A stretch of 64,000 nucleotides of DNA from Trichopria drosophilae (GCA_030407085.1 CM059587.1:26385001-26449000), one strand, 5' to 3'; numbered from the stretch's first letter, positions 40,084 to 52,305 are shown. Translations and numbers: made by a program. Notes: a model not told the origin generated them from the sequence alone.

Positions 40084-43000
40084 ATGGTAAGTCAGTGTTC
40101 TTATTAACAAAGTGCTGTTTATTAAACTTTAGTAGAACTTTGTAAACATTACATTTGAAAATATTCTCAAAAAAGTACTCAATACTTTATTTTTATATGC
40201 TTTACATTTTAAAAATACTAGCATTGTTATCGAGTCTTGTCAAACTGTACATGACATAAACCAAACCTTATCGGTTCGGTGCATTAAGAAAAATTAAAAT
40301 TGTAATGAAAATAGTATTAAAGTAATGAAATTGACCAAATCAAGGACTTTCAATCACTTTTTCGTCACATTTTCAAACTTTCTTAATGAAAGCCTTCTTA
40401 ATCGGCTAGTATTAAAAATATGAAATCTATATTCCCATAATTTCATAGAAATCGATACATTTTTTTGTAACTCGTAGAATGTTTAGAAACCAAATTTTTT
40501 GTTGACATAAAAAAATTCCTTTTATGTCATTATACTTTTATGAACACCTCTACGAACATTTTGATTGAAAAGAAATGAATCGAATTCGACAAATGTCAAT
40601 TGTGTGTTATCGCTACCTGTAGCTTTTAATCAATCAAATTTAATCAAAGGAAAAGATAAATGCATAGTTATCGAGTAAATTTATTATATTGAGTGATTTA
40701 ATAGCAACAGCCACCAAAATCTGCAAAAGAACATTTTTTTTCATGAGATTTTAATGTGGCAACAATATTCAGTTGTGAATATCCCTTTAGTGCACATAAA
40801 TATTTGTAATCTTTAAATTTTCTTAAGAAAAATAATTTTTCTTTAGAAATAATTTTCATAAAAAATGGTAAACTATGGAGTTTTAATGTCGTTAAAATTA
40901 TACACCAGTTTAAAAAAAATGTTACATACTTTTAAGACGTTCAAGCGTTACTTCTTCTCCTCGTACTTCTGCATGTACTTATTTAAAATTCAAAATAGCT
41001 ATAATGGATAAATTTTTAAGACTTTTACGAAAACGAGCATACTTTATTATTTTAAAGAAATACGTTTTATTATAAATTAATATAGTTAATGGCTTATACT
41101 TACAAATTGCATTACATGTTAAAATGCTATAGTTTGAAGTTTTTAAATTTCCAAACATCTTGCGTCGTAATCGCTCGGACTCTTAAAATGCTAGGCCCTG
41201 TCAAAACATTTATACTCTCAAATAGTAAGGAAATTAACAATGAGAAAAGGTAAAAGAAAAAAAAGAAAATTATATTCATAACTATAAAGCGATTTGACAG
41301 TTACTTCTCTGCAAACACGGAAAGTAACAGTTATATAATATTTACATAATGGTTACGTTGTTACATAAATGTTACATAGTTGTTACAGAACTGTACAGAA
41401 CTGATACTTTTATGTTTGCAGGGTTAGAACGAACTGTTATATGAATATGATTTGTTAGCATGCAATTATAATAACTCTAAACAAGAAATAAAAAGGCAAA
41501 TAATATATAAAGAAAAAAACAAAAAAATATATAAACATGCAAAAAAAATGTATAATAGAAAGTAAGGAATAAAAAATAATTAAAAATTAAAAAGATACCC
41601 CAATAAACACAGATTTTGAAAAAATAATACTTTATGACTTCTCGAAAGTCCTCATGAAATTATACTTCGACGGGCCCTAGGAAAACAAACGTATCTCAGA
41701 CATTTCGTTCAAACTGGAGTATCTCACAATTCCGAATCAAACTAACGTATCTCGAAATTACCGTTCAAACTAGTGTATCTCAGTCTTCCTAGCAAAACTC
41801 GGGTAACTCGGGTGAAATTCAAGCACACGTAACTCAATCATAAGCACTACTTAAATTGTGGTAAGAGAGATTGAAATAATATCGAATTAAAATTTAATTA
41901 AGTAGTGCTTATGAGTTACATGTTCTTGAATTTCGCCCGAGTTACCCGAGTTTTGCTAGGAAGACTGAGATACGCTAATTTGAACGGTAATTCCGAGATA
42001 CGTTAGTTTGATTCGGAATTGTGAGATACTCCAGTTTGAACGAAATGTCTGAGATACGTTTGTTTTCCTAGGGTCCGTCGACTTATAATGTATAAGACGT
42101 AATAAAAAAGAATTCTTTTATAACAAATTTGAGTTAGCGACCGAGTTTCTCGCAAGCGCACGAGTCTTGGGCAAGTTTGTATATAAGGAACCCCCAAAAG
42201 TAGTACAACAAACGCGGCATGCTGTATGTTACAATGTTACATATATGTATTGTCTGCATTTTTACATACGGATAATACGCATCTCTCTCTTTCTCTCTCG
42301 CTCTCAAAATTAATTCCACACTTATTAGTATACTTATTCAGTAAAAGAATTCTTTATGAACACTTAGTTATGGTTTGTGAAGAACATTTTTACAAAATGC
42401 TTTTAAAAAAAGCATTCGTATCTAACTCTTAATTTAATAACTAAAGCGGACATTCGTAATTTTTTTAAGCATTCACAAAGAATTCTTCTGGAATTCTTCT
42501 TTCATAAAAGCATTCAAGAAGTATTCTTTTTGAATATTTCAACATTTGTTTTTGCTTATTGGGACGTTTTATTATAATTTAAAAAGATACATTATTTGAA
42601 AGTCTAATATTGTTCATTTTTTCATTACAGAATATGACATCTCCATTTTCGCTTCCAAGTCTTAGCTCCGAATTAAGAGACATGATTGTCACTCGAAATA
42701 TTTTGACGACACGTACAAGAATGAAAGGTAAGATGCATATAATTTTCTATTAGAAGTTTTATTAGTATTCAAACAGTGATTGCAATTACCATACCCAGCA
42801 ATCAAATTTGGATAGAGTTGTATAGAATTGGATTCAATTATTAAATTCTGAATCCATACTTTGGTCAACGGTGAATCCATTTTAATACGTAAATACAATT
42901 CTATTCGTTCATACGAATAAAAAGTTTACTTTCTGAATTCATATTTTTTTTTTTTTTTTTTTTATTTTTTTTTATTAATTTCCCAGATCATTTACAAGCT

Positions 43001-46000
43001 GTCTTGCCGACAATAAGTAAGTTTATTGTAATGTACAATACATAGCGTGTGTGCGATTATCCAGTGATGATCGCACGTCAATAGTCGTTGAAGATGAAAA
43101 TTTATCCACCTTTATCTTCTTGTGTCTTTGGGAATTATTGAGACGAGGAGTAGCCAACTCGCATTTCTAGCTTGCTAGTACATATTTCTTGAGTCTTCTC
43201 TTAACTGGTCGTATTCTTCTAATTTGTTGAATCAGCAGATTTGGGTGAGAGATTAGGCGGAGTTTATGCTTACTGTTGAAGTTTGTGATTTCATCTCTTA
43301 CCAGTGGTATTTGTAGGTCTTCCCGAATTCTCTCGTTTGGTACAAACCAAGGAGCATCTACTATGGCTCTGAGAACTTTACTTTGGAATCTTTCTAGAAT
43401 TTCGATGTTTGATCTTGACGCTGAGCCCCAAAGTTGTATGCCGTAGGTCCATATTGGTTTTAGGACAGTCTTGTATAATAACAATTTGTTTTCTAGCGAT
43501 AATTGTGATCTTTGGTTCATAAGCCAGTACATTTTGTTTAATTTTAAGTTTAACTGTTTTCGTTTGGTCCATATGTGTGTTTTCCAAGTTAGTCGTCGAT
43601 CCAAATGCATTCCGAGGTATTTAACGTGTTCTGTTTGTGGAAGTGCAATGTTATACATTGTAACTGAAGGACATGTTTCCCTCCTTAGTGTAAATGTTAT
43701 GTGTATGGATTTAAGCACATTAATTTGAAGTCTCCACTTTGTGAGCCACTTTTCGATCATGTTAAGATGATGCTGAAGATGGTTTGATGCAGTAGTTGGA
43801 TTTGCATGAAAAGACAATATTGCTGTATCATCAGCAAAAGTGGCTAGCAGTGTATCTTTAGATGTTGGTAGGTCAGAGGTGTAGAGAGTGTATAATAATG
43901 GACCTAATACACTTCCTTGTGGTATGCCAGAATTGATTGGATACAGATCTGAATATTCATCTTGTATTCTAACTTGGAAAAATCTGTTGCTGATGTAAGA
44001 TTTGAGGATTAGAAACAAGTCACCAGGTAATATTTTTTTCATTTTGCATATTAGCCCTGTGTGCCAAATTTTATCAAAGGCTTGTTGTATATCGAGGAAG
44101 GCTGCGGAACAGTAGTTCTTATCTTGAAAATTTGTATAGATACTTTTTGTTATCCTGTGCACTTGGTCTATTGATGCATGTTGCTGTCTAAATCCGAACT
44201 GGCGGTCAGGAATCATCCTTTTTTTTTGGAGTAGTGGCATTATTCGTTTCAGAATTAATTTTTCAAAAACTTTGGATAAAATAGGTAATAAACTGATTGG
44301 TCTGAAAGAAGTAACTGAATCTGGGTTTTTTCCTGGTTTTAGCAACAAGATAATTTGTGCGACTTTCCATTGCACTGGGTAATAATTGAGTCTAAGTGCT
44401 GCGTTACAGATGATAGTTATTAGACGGATTGTTATTTTTGGCAGCTCCTTTAGTATCTTACCATTAATGAGATCGTAGCCTGGTGTCTTTTTAGAATTTA
44501 CTTTATTAATGATAGCACTAACTTCTCTTAGACTGCAATTATTAGTTGGTGTTGATCTTTCTACAGGTTCTTCTAGAATTGCTTGAATTGTCTCACTGTC
44601 TTCTTCTGAGGTTGCTGTTGCTGTGAATGGTTGAAAAACGGATGATAAATACTCCCCAAATGTGGTGGACTTTTCTTTATTACTTCTAGCCCATTTTCCA
44701 TTTGCCAGTCGGATCGGTGGAGAGAATTGTTGTGGACGCCTAATTTTCTTCATTGCTTTCCACAACGAGTAGTCTGTTGCTTCTGTTGCTGTTAGTTTTT
44801 CAAGATAATCTTGTATTGCAGAATTCTTTTCTTCTTGGAGTATTTTTTTTAACTGTTTCGCCGCTTTATTGAATTTGGCTTTGTCGTGAGGGGATCTCGT
44901 GGTTTGCCATCTTTTCCTAAATTTTCTTTTTTCCGCAATTTTTTGGTTGACATATGAAGAACAGGTTCTTTGCTCCGTTGTTTTGAGGACAGGAGTAGCT
45001 TCCCACGCTGCTTCTTGTATCTGTTTGTTGAGAGTTTCTATGGCGTTTTCTATTTCTAGTTCAGTTTTGAGTGGAATATTACAATTTGTGTTTTTATCTA
45101 GTATTTCTCTAAATAATGCCCAGTCAGTTTTTTTATTGTAGAGAAATTGTGATTTTTGGGTGTCTTTTATTTGTGAACCTAGTGAAATGATGAACGGGGA
45201 GTGGTCTGAAGATAAGTCTAGACATGATTTTGCTTGCATATGATCTTTTAAAATACCTTTGGTGATACCAAAATCTATAAGATCTGGAACTTTCCTTCGA
45301 TCTGATGGCCAATACGTAGGTTCACCTGTAGATACTATTTTTAAATTATTTTCTTGTATCGTTGTGTATAATTGACGACCCCTTGGTGTAGGTATATGGG
45401 ATCTTGAGCCCCACCATGGATGCTTCGCATTGTAGTCTCCAGCTGCTATAATTCGAGTTCCTAATGTTTCAAAGAATGGTGTGATTTTATGATATGCTTG
45501 GGTGGACAGTAGATTGCAGAACATGTGATTTGACCAATATAGTCTTCAATCACTATGTTGGTTGCTTGTAGGAATTCTTCTTGATAATTTTCAGTTGCAT
45601 GATGCTTGATAGATGATTTAATAATTATTGCTGTGCCACCATGAGCAGTTCCATCTGGATGTAGCGTGTTATATATACTGTAGTTAGGAATTTTTAAGTA
45701 ACTTTTTTTTGTGAAATGTGTTTCGGAGATTAGCATAATATCTATATTTTGGTTAATTAAGAAAGCTTTTAGTTCTTGATTTCTCTGAACCAAGCCATTG
45801 GCATTCCATACAGCGATCTTACTAATTCTTTTAGCCATTATTTAATTTTTGATACTAACGCCATCAAGATGTTTAACATGTCTTCCATTCGTTTGATAAG
45901 TTGCGTCATCATTTTTCTCTAAATTATTGGTTACCTGATTTTGCTGGTTTTCCTGTAGTGGTGTTGTTATATCTGGTTGTACGTCATTTTTTACTGCTTG

Positions 46001-49000
46001 TGCATATGATGTATTAGGTGTGACAGATGTCGTCGAAAGACCTACTCGTATATTTTGGAGTGTGTTTGTTGTTAGATTTGTATTTTTTCTTAGTTTAGGA
46101 AACATTTTTTGTTGGAGTTGTTTACGAACTGTGCAGCCTTTATAACTTGCAGGATGGTTGCCCCCACAATTATAACATATTACATCATTTGTTTTTTCTT
46201 TTCTGGGACAATCTTGAGTGAGATGACTTTGTGCGCATTTCACACATTTAGGAGATTTGAAGCAATAACTTTTTGTGTGTCCATACGCCTGGCATCTCGT
46301 GCATTGGGGAATATCTCGTTTCTTTCTGGGCTGTTCGAAGCTTATTATGGAGTTTAATAAGCATTTAATTTCATATATCTCTTTGTTATTGTCACGAGGT
46401 TCGAGTTCGACTATAAACAAAGGCAATGGCCTCTTTGATTTAAATTCAAGAATGTTTGTTATGTTTTTGACTTTATGATTGTGCTGTTCGATGTTGTGAG
46501 TCAACTCTTTTAAATCGACTGACCAGTGCATATTTCTTAGTATAACTTTGAAACTTTTGTCTTGTTCACGTTGGTATGTATAGAATTCGGTTTGTTTTGA
46601 TTTTAATGCTTCAATTACTGGAAGATATTTTTCCGTCATGGATAACTGAATTTTTACTTGATCATTATTTAGTATTTTTAGCATGTAATTATCCTTAGCT
46701 ATGGAGTCTAGTAATTCGCACAATGGCCGAATGTTTTTAACACCACTTACAAAGATTGGCGGGGATTTGATTATAGATTTCGGTATATTATTGTTTCCTT
46801 CGTTGACATTTTCTTCTTCCGATAGTTTTGCATATTGGTTTTCGGTTGTTACTGGATTCAGCCAATAGTTATTTTTGACAGCCTGTCTTTTGCCAGTACT
46901 TACATTTGTGGGGCTATTCATAGGTCTCTTTTTATTTTTAACACGTTCCCATTCCTGTTCTTTGGTGTCCTTTGCTGAATTGTCAACCTTTTGGTTATTT
47001 TTTTCTTGTTCCATGTTGAGAAATAACATTTTTATAATTTAGGCCAGAGTGGCCGTTTATATTTTGCTGTTTCACTCACTATCTTAATTTACTTAATTTT
47101 ATAATCTAATAATTTCATTTATTGAATATTCGTGTCTCACTCTAGCACTACGGGAAGTCGCCTGTACGATCGACTTATTTGTTTACATTTGAATTCATAT
47201 TAATCCAAAAAAATTTTCTTTTTAAAAATTAAATCTTAAATACATTCCTATTTAACATTACGGATTCAAAACTATCCAAGTGTATTCATTTCAATGCAAG
47301 AATGTTTTCTATCAAAAACAAAACTTTGAATACATCTATATTCAACATTACGGATTCGTAACTACCTAAGTGTACCTATTCATTTCAATCCAAAAAAAGT
47401 TTTCTTTCAAAAAATAAACTTTGAATAAATCTGTATTCAATATTACGGATTCAAAACTATCTAAGTGTATTCATGTGACTTCAAAATTAGAGTATTTGTT
47501 ATATTTGTCAGTTTGCAATTTATGCATAATTGCGCATAATTCTTTTGAATTTTTATGGATAATCGATTTGAAAAAGTTACTTATGAGTTGATCGTCAATT
47601 TCGATTTTAAAATATATAATTATAGTTATGGTGCGTTACTGTATTTTTTAATTAGTACTTAAAACTATAAATGTACATTTAATAATGGGAAGGTCCAAAA
47701 TATATTATATAAAAAATATAATAATTGTATTCGTAAAATTGAATACAGATGGATTACTTTTTCTGAAATTCAATCCAGCAAATTACGCTTCCGATTGTAT
47801 TTGTAATTGTGTTCGTAACATTGAATACAGATGGATTACTTTTTCTGAAATTTATTCCACCATATTACGCTTCCGATTGTATTCGTAAAATTGAATACAG
47901 ATGGATTCCTTTCTTTGGAATTCAATTCATTTGAATACATATTTACGGAATCAAAATATGAATTCAAAATGAATTGAAATTTTCAATGCAATCCTATCCA
48001 ATCTCGATTGCTGGGATACTTATATAGTACTATAAAATATAGTACTAGTATATAGTACTTAAAAATCGTGTCTATGATATTTGTTTTAGTTCTGAGCGAT
48101 CTTGATGCATTGCAGCAAGAGACAAAGTGTAAAAAAGAGGAAAGTCTAAGGTTTCAAGCTATTCAAGAGATTCTTTCATCTGAAGTGAACTATTTGGGAC
48201 AACTGGAGATAATTATGAAGGTATGTATCTAAAAGGCTAAACCTCTTGATCAACTTATTAAATAACAAAGCTAATTTGAATGTATATTTTTGTTTCAGTA
48301 TTTTATGAAACCGATTTCGGAGAAGAAACTATTATGCCCAGCCTCGTACACAACGTTGTTCGAGAACATTGAAACTTTATATAACGTAAATGGGGAACTT
48401 CTAGTTGAACTACGGAAAAATACTGACAATATTGCTACTGCATTTTGCAAACTGGCTCCATTTTTTAAATTGTACTCTGTTTATGCTTATAATTATAAAA
48501 GAGCATTGGACGTACTACAGGTAAGAAATATTACATAACCACAATTACTTCGTCTTGTTACAATTTAAACTCTAATAATCATTTTAACTATTCATTGATT
48601 TGTAGGAAATCCAACATCATGACCAAAAAACTAGGGAATTCATTGCTAATCAAGAAACAAGACCAGAAGTCGGGAATAAACTGTCTTCTTTATTGATAGC
48701 TCCAATTCAGAGAGTGCCAAGATACAAACTTTTATTGCAAGAAGTTATAAAACACACAGCACCTAAGGATTCTGATTATAATATGCTACAAGGTAAATAC
48801 TCAATTCTCGAAGACTTTTAGCTTCAGAAACATTCAAATAGTAATAAATTTTTAATTTCCAAGGTGTAACTAACTAGTTTTATTTTATTTCAGCTTCATT
48901 AGTTGATATTGAAAATGTAGCGAAACATATAAACACGCTAGTGGCCGAATATGAAGAAACGCAAGAACTATTAGAGTTGCAGAAGCGTATTGTCGGTCCA

Positions 49001-49874
49001 ATCAATTTGGTGAAACCTGGTAGAAGACTGATTCACCAGGGACCATTGATGCGTGTATCTCGTAAAGGAAATTCTTCTTATCGCCGTCACTTTGTTTTAC
49101 TCAGTGATACTTTGTTGTACTGCAAAGGGGATCCAGAAAGTTCATTAACCGTTTGCTGCCTTTTACCACTGAACAAGTGTAAAGTTGAACCTGTTTTAAG
49201 TAATGGACTTTTCAAGGTTGTTTGCTTGAAAGAAACTTTATTGCTGTATTCAACAACTAAAGATAGCGAAATCTGGATACAAACATTGGAAGATGCAGTG
49301 AAAAAGGTATATATTATTTTGCATCTTTGTTTATTCATTTCAAAATATTGGTGATAATAATAATGATATATTTCAGTACATTGAATGCCGACAAACACTA
49401 AGAAAAGATAGCAGTTCAAGGATTCCAATGCGGAACATTATTCGTTTTCCATCGGAAAACAGATTCGAGAAAAGAAGAAACCGCAAGAGGAAATGTATCC
49501 CCGAAGAAACTGAGGTTACGGATGTCGCAGATGATTCAACTGTGGTATACATAAATCGTGATAAAGAACCAGAAGAGAAGCAAGCTCGCTTCTTTCCACT
49601 GACTAGTAAATTGAAAAGGACAAGTCCTCCTCCTAACCTTGAAAATATAACTCCTGTGGATGAAAACAAAAAGCCAAATTGCACAAAACAGGGTGAGAAA
49701 TCGTCACAGAAACACGATCGCTTCGTATGTAATATACTTCGAGCAAACATAGAGGAAGATGTGTATGCTGAAAAATCAGAAACAGGCAATGGAGAACGAG
49801 TGTTCTTTCATAATGTTGGAAAATTCTTTTCTCATGTTGGGACTTCTTTCAAAGATCTCTTTAAAAGAAATTGA
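40084..49874 (+). CDS. Rho guanine-nucleotide exchange factor with DH and PH domains (7 exons)
   Basis: Exons 40084-40086 (ATG only), 42631-42727, 48090-48220, 48299-48520, 48606-48792, 48894-49306 and 49377-49874 join in frame to about 516 residues. An alternative start is the ATG at 42634. The DH domain (about 50-230) begins at QEILSSEVNYLGQLEIIMK and holds the hallmark APIQRVPRYKLLLQEV (about 183-198). The PH domain (about 258-352) begins LIHQGPLMRVSRK, with RRHFVLLSDTLLYCK. A tail of about 165 residues is basic, then polar, without a known domain. DH-PH proteins load Rho-family GTPases with GTP at membranes (family knowledge). By size and domain content it resembles ARHGEF39 or a reduced FGD protein. 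Orthology and GTPase specificity are unproven. Intron 2 is inflated by transposons. Confidence 0.9.
41307..41423. mobile_element. Short MITE, CCCTGCAAACA family, copy 2 (in RhoGEF intron 1)
   Basis: CTGCAAACACGGAAAGTAAC at the left and TTTTATGTTTGCAGGG at the right mirror each other and match copy 1 at 38765-38899. The first two terminal C bases at the left are altered. Confidence 0.8.
41667..42081. mobile_element. 415-bp long-armed hairpin element in RhoGEF intron 1
   Basis: TCGACGGGCCCTAGGAAAAC at the left and GTTTTCCTAGGGTCCGTCGA at the right begin arms of about 190 bp that are highly complementary (AACTGGAGTATCTCACAATT pairs with AATTGTGAGATACTCCAGTT). The arms themselves contain repeated GTATCTC motifs. 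The spacer is AT-rich (about 41860-41900). It lies in the first intron of the RhoGEF gene, so a host transcript would carry a long RNA hairpin. Confidence 0.88.
43167..45838 (-). pseudogene. Jockey ORF2 (endonuclease and reverse transcriptase), one frameshift
   Basis: ORF2 starts MAKRISKIAVWNANGLVQ at 45838 with the APE-type endonuclease (ISETHF, GGTAIIIK, CSAIYCPP). Near 45490-45510 the frame shifts by one base, and the protein continues in the overlapping frame with TPFFETLGTRIIAAGDYNAK, SDHSPFI, then the RT: FRPISLLP, AAFLDIQQAFDKIWH, GIPQGSVLGPL and TFADDTAILS. The C-terminus ends at 43167. Apart from the single indel the protein looks complete (about 890 residues). The indel could be real or a sequencing error. 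Confidence 0.9.
45842..47029 (-). CDS. Jockey ORF1 (gag-like, three CCHC zinc knuckles)
   Basis: 395 residues from ATG at 47029. The C-terminal half carries three CCHC knuckles: CTRCQAYGHTKSYC, CVKCAQSHLTQDC and CYNCGGNHPASYKGC. Upstream lies an RNA-binding-like region (FKVILRNMHWSVDLKELTHN), typical of Jockey ORF1 proteins that coat the element RNA. No stop or frameshift. The stop is 3 nt before the ORF2 start. Confidence 0.92.
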   Translation of the reverse strand: MLFLNMEQEKNNQKVDNSAKDTKEQEWERVKNKKRPMNSPTNVSTGKRQAVKNNYWLNPVTTENQYAKLSEEENVNEGNNNIPKSIIKSPPIFVSGVKNIRPLCELLDSIAKDNYMLKILNNDQVKIQLSMTEKYLPVIEALKSKQTEFYTYQREQDKSFKVILRNMHWSVDLKELTHNIEQHNHKVKNITNILEFKSKRPLPLFIVELEPRDNNKEIYEIKCLLNSIISFEQPRKKRDIPQCTRCQAYGHTKSYCFKSPKCVKCAQSHLTQDCPRKEKTNDVICYNCGGNHPASYKGCTVRKQLQQKMFPKLRKNTNLTTNTLQNIRVGLSTTSVTPNTSYAQAVKNDVQPDITTPLQENQQNQVTNNLEKNDDATYQTNGRHVKHLDGVSIKN

Positions 49875-51091
49875 AGGATTTCTATTAACATGAGTTGTAC
49901 ACAGTCAATTTGTAAAAAAAAGTATTGTTTGATATTTTTGGAACAAATTTTCCTCAGTCACGTGAAAAACATTGGGATATTAGATACTTATATACTGTAA
50001 TTTGTTCGCTTTAAGAATTTCAATGATCTGAATGAGAATGATCATTCCTCGACTTTCTCATATAAATGAATCTTCAGTCAATATTCATTACATAATTATT
50101 TTAATAATGTACAATTTAAAGTAGCTTTTTGTATATAATGATAATTTCTACGATTTTAAAATGATAATAATAGCAATTGAATGGTGATGTGTTTTAAAAT
50201 TTAAAAATACACATTTCCAGTACTTTTTTTATATTAATTCTTGATAGTATAAGTCTAATTTAATTTATTTGTAATATTTATCTAAGTCAAATTGGTTTTT
50301 AAATAATCAGTATATTAATCAGAACTTTTTAATTTTAATTTTGAAGGAAAATTATCATTTGATCACTTTTAAAAAGTTTAATTTATTTAGTTTTTGAAAA
50401 AGGAACAAATTTTTACACAGTATAGCATTTAATTATTGTATAACATTGTACATATTGAAGTATCTAATTTTAGTAAATTGATAAAAAATATCTTGCTTTC
50501 TTGGGGGTGTGTGATAGTAAAGTTTTTTAAGATATGAATAGAAAAAATGTATTTAGTGAAATTTCGACATTTGAATTAACTTTGTAGACTAGATGTCAAG
50601 TCTCAAAGAAAAGTGATACGACAAACTGTAATGTATTTTGTGCATTAAATGTAATAACTAGGATTATATTTGTATGTATATAGATATATATGTATTAATA
50701 TTACATTTGCTCTGATTATATTAAAGTTAGATTAGATTATTTGATGTATTTTAGCAATACAATAGTTTGATCTAAGATAAACATTTGATGTAAACATATT
50801 TAAGGTAGAAAGATAAGAACTAGCTTTTTATACGTATGTTTCAACTATTCAAATAAAACGATTCGCAATTAAAAGTGTTGGTAAATTTTGCATGTCTTAC
50901 TTTATACCTCTGACTTTGACGTATTAAATCGTATTAAAAGTAGCAGAATTGACAAATGGTGAAATGTATCCATTCAAGGAAAGGAGGACAGAAATCAGTG
51001 TTTCAGGGCTCATTGCAGTTGAATAAAGATTCTAAATTCAATTCTTATTAGAATCATATCAGAAACAGATGTCATTAAGTTGACAAGCATG
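49875..51091. other. RhoGEF 3' flank, AT-rich
   Basis: Several AATAAA-type signals are present, including AATAAA at 50851. The real poly(A) site cannot be chosen. No other gene is visible. Confidence 0.4.
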
Positions 51092-51166
51092 TTAACCCAT
51101 TAAGGATGGGAGACGCACATAATTACATTGATTTTCGACCTTCATTTTCAACAGGAAATAAGATTA
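51092..51166. mobile_element. Left end of a TTAACCCATTAAG element
   Basis: TTAACCCATTAAGGATGGGA matches the left ends of the foldback family at 15466 and 36635. A candidate right end, AAAGGGTTAA near 53675, matches only weakly, so the extent is unknown. Copy 3 of the CCCAGCAATCGA family is inserted 75 bp inside. Confidence 0.55.
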
Positions 51167-51252
51167 CCAGCAATCGAATTTGGGTAGAGTTGTATAGAAT
51201 TGGATTCAATTATTAAATTCTGAATCCATACTTTGGTCAACGGTCAATCCAT

Positions 51253-52305
51253 TTAACCCATTAACGTCAAGGACACTTTTTTCACTTAAATTTCAATCAA
51301 AAATTTCATATGAAAATCCAAGTTGAAATAAATTGAAAGGTACATGATTTACTATTTTCGAGGTCGCTCTTTTCAGTGCTGTTGTCAAAATTGAGCTACA
51401 TAAAATTAAATATGGCGATTTAAATGTCAAAATAACGCGAAAAATCGAGTCTTCTTTTTTATAAAACATTTTTTTCTCATCGAAAGAATATTTGTCGTCA
51501 GAAAATTTCTTCATTAAACGTGGACCCAATAGGTACAGTATCAAGATAAATTTTTTAAATATTTAACAACTAACATGGTGATCACAAAATGGCGACTCCA
51601 ATGACAAATTTCTAATTAAAACTTTTCGGCTTCGTGGCTCAGGCGGTTAACGCATTGGACTACGAAGTCGTAGGTCGTGAGTTCAATCCCCGTCTGGTGA
51701 ACAATTTTTCGATTTCGTTTACAAGCAGCAGTTCGCTGTTGGTAAGACGAGCCACGTTGTTTGTGTTTACGTTTCGAAAGTATTGTTTATCTGGCGGAAA
51801 TCGACTCATGACCGCCGCTGTACTTGGTGTAGGTTTCTGCAGTCCTACATTTCATACACAAATGTGAAGTATGGCGCCATCTTCGTAAGTCGATCTGCAG
51901 CTCTCGCAAAATTCTCAAGATTAAAAAACAATACCGCAAAAATTAAGTAAAAAGGGCGATTCCGCCCGTTAATTAATAAATAAAAAAACAAAAAAAAAAA
52001 AAACTTAACAATAGTTTTTCTTGAAAACTATAGACTTCCGAAAAAATTTTCTAAGAATAAATACGTTTAGAATGAGTCAAAAAATCCTCTCAAATTTTTT
52101 CAGAATATATTGTTAAAATTTTTTATTTTTCGAAAATTCGAAAAATCGAAATTTTTAAAAAAGTCGTCCAAAAAATCTGAAAATATTTGAGAGTATTCTT
52201 TGACCAATTCGAAGACATTTTTGTTCTAAGGAAATTTTTTCTAAAGTCTACAGTTTTCAAGAAAAAAAATTAATAAACTTTTCTAGATTTCAAGACTAGT
52301 AAATT
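51253..52305. mobile_element. TTAA-type foldback relic (right end lost) nested in copy 3
   Basis: The left end TTAACCCATTAACGTCAAGG is intact. The interior at 52010-52300 (CTTGAAAACTATAGACTTCC, GAAAATATTTGAGAGTATTC) resembles the interior of the 36635-38074 element. The matching right terminus is absent before copy 3 resumes. It carries the SINE at 51628-52003. Confidence 0.65.
51628..52003 (+). mobile_element. Probable tRNA-derived SINE with poly(A) tail
   Basis: A tRNA-like head carries a pol III A box TGGCTCAGGCGG (51635-51646) and B box GAGTTCAATCC (51679-51689) at tRNA-like spacing. It is followed by a body of about 290 bp, a GGGCGATTCCGCCC hairpin just before the tail (about 51955-51968), and an A-rich tail ending at 52003. 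Acceptor and anticodon stems do not pair properly, so this is not a working tRNA gene. AAAACTT occurs on both sides and may be the target duplication, but the poly(A) blurs it. Confidence 0.7.

Larger units (their letters stand above)
42946..47189 (-). mobile_element. Nearly intact Jockey-clade non-LTR retrotransposon with target duplication
   Basis: A 4.24-kb element lies on the - strand between two copies of TGAATTCATATT (42934-42945 and 47190-47201). The uninterrupted target is seen in copy 4 near 60320 (TTCTGAATTCATATTAATCC). It has a 5' leader of about 160 bp, ORF1, ORF2, a short 3' UTR (about 42974-43166) and a poly(A) tail seen as T at 42944-42973. Its structure matches Jockey (two ORFs, APE endonuclease, RT, no RNase H). 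It is young by its near-intact frames. Confidence 0.93.
42794..48015 (+). mobile_element. TIR element, CCCAGCAATCGA family, copy 2, split by a Jockey element
   Basis: The left end CCCAGCAATCAAATTTGG is at 42794 and the right end CTCGATTGCTGGG ends at 48015. The element is interrupted at 42946-47189 by the retrotransposon; removal gives about 960 bp. It fills almost the whole second intron of the RhoGEF gene (42728-48089), leaving 66 and 74 bp of original intron at the edges. Confidence 0.88.

Noticed and set aside
51628..51700. A tRNA gene on the + strand
   Set aside because: A and B boxes are present, but the acceptor and anticodon stems do not pair and a poly(A)-ended body follows. A SINE head explains it better.
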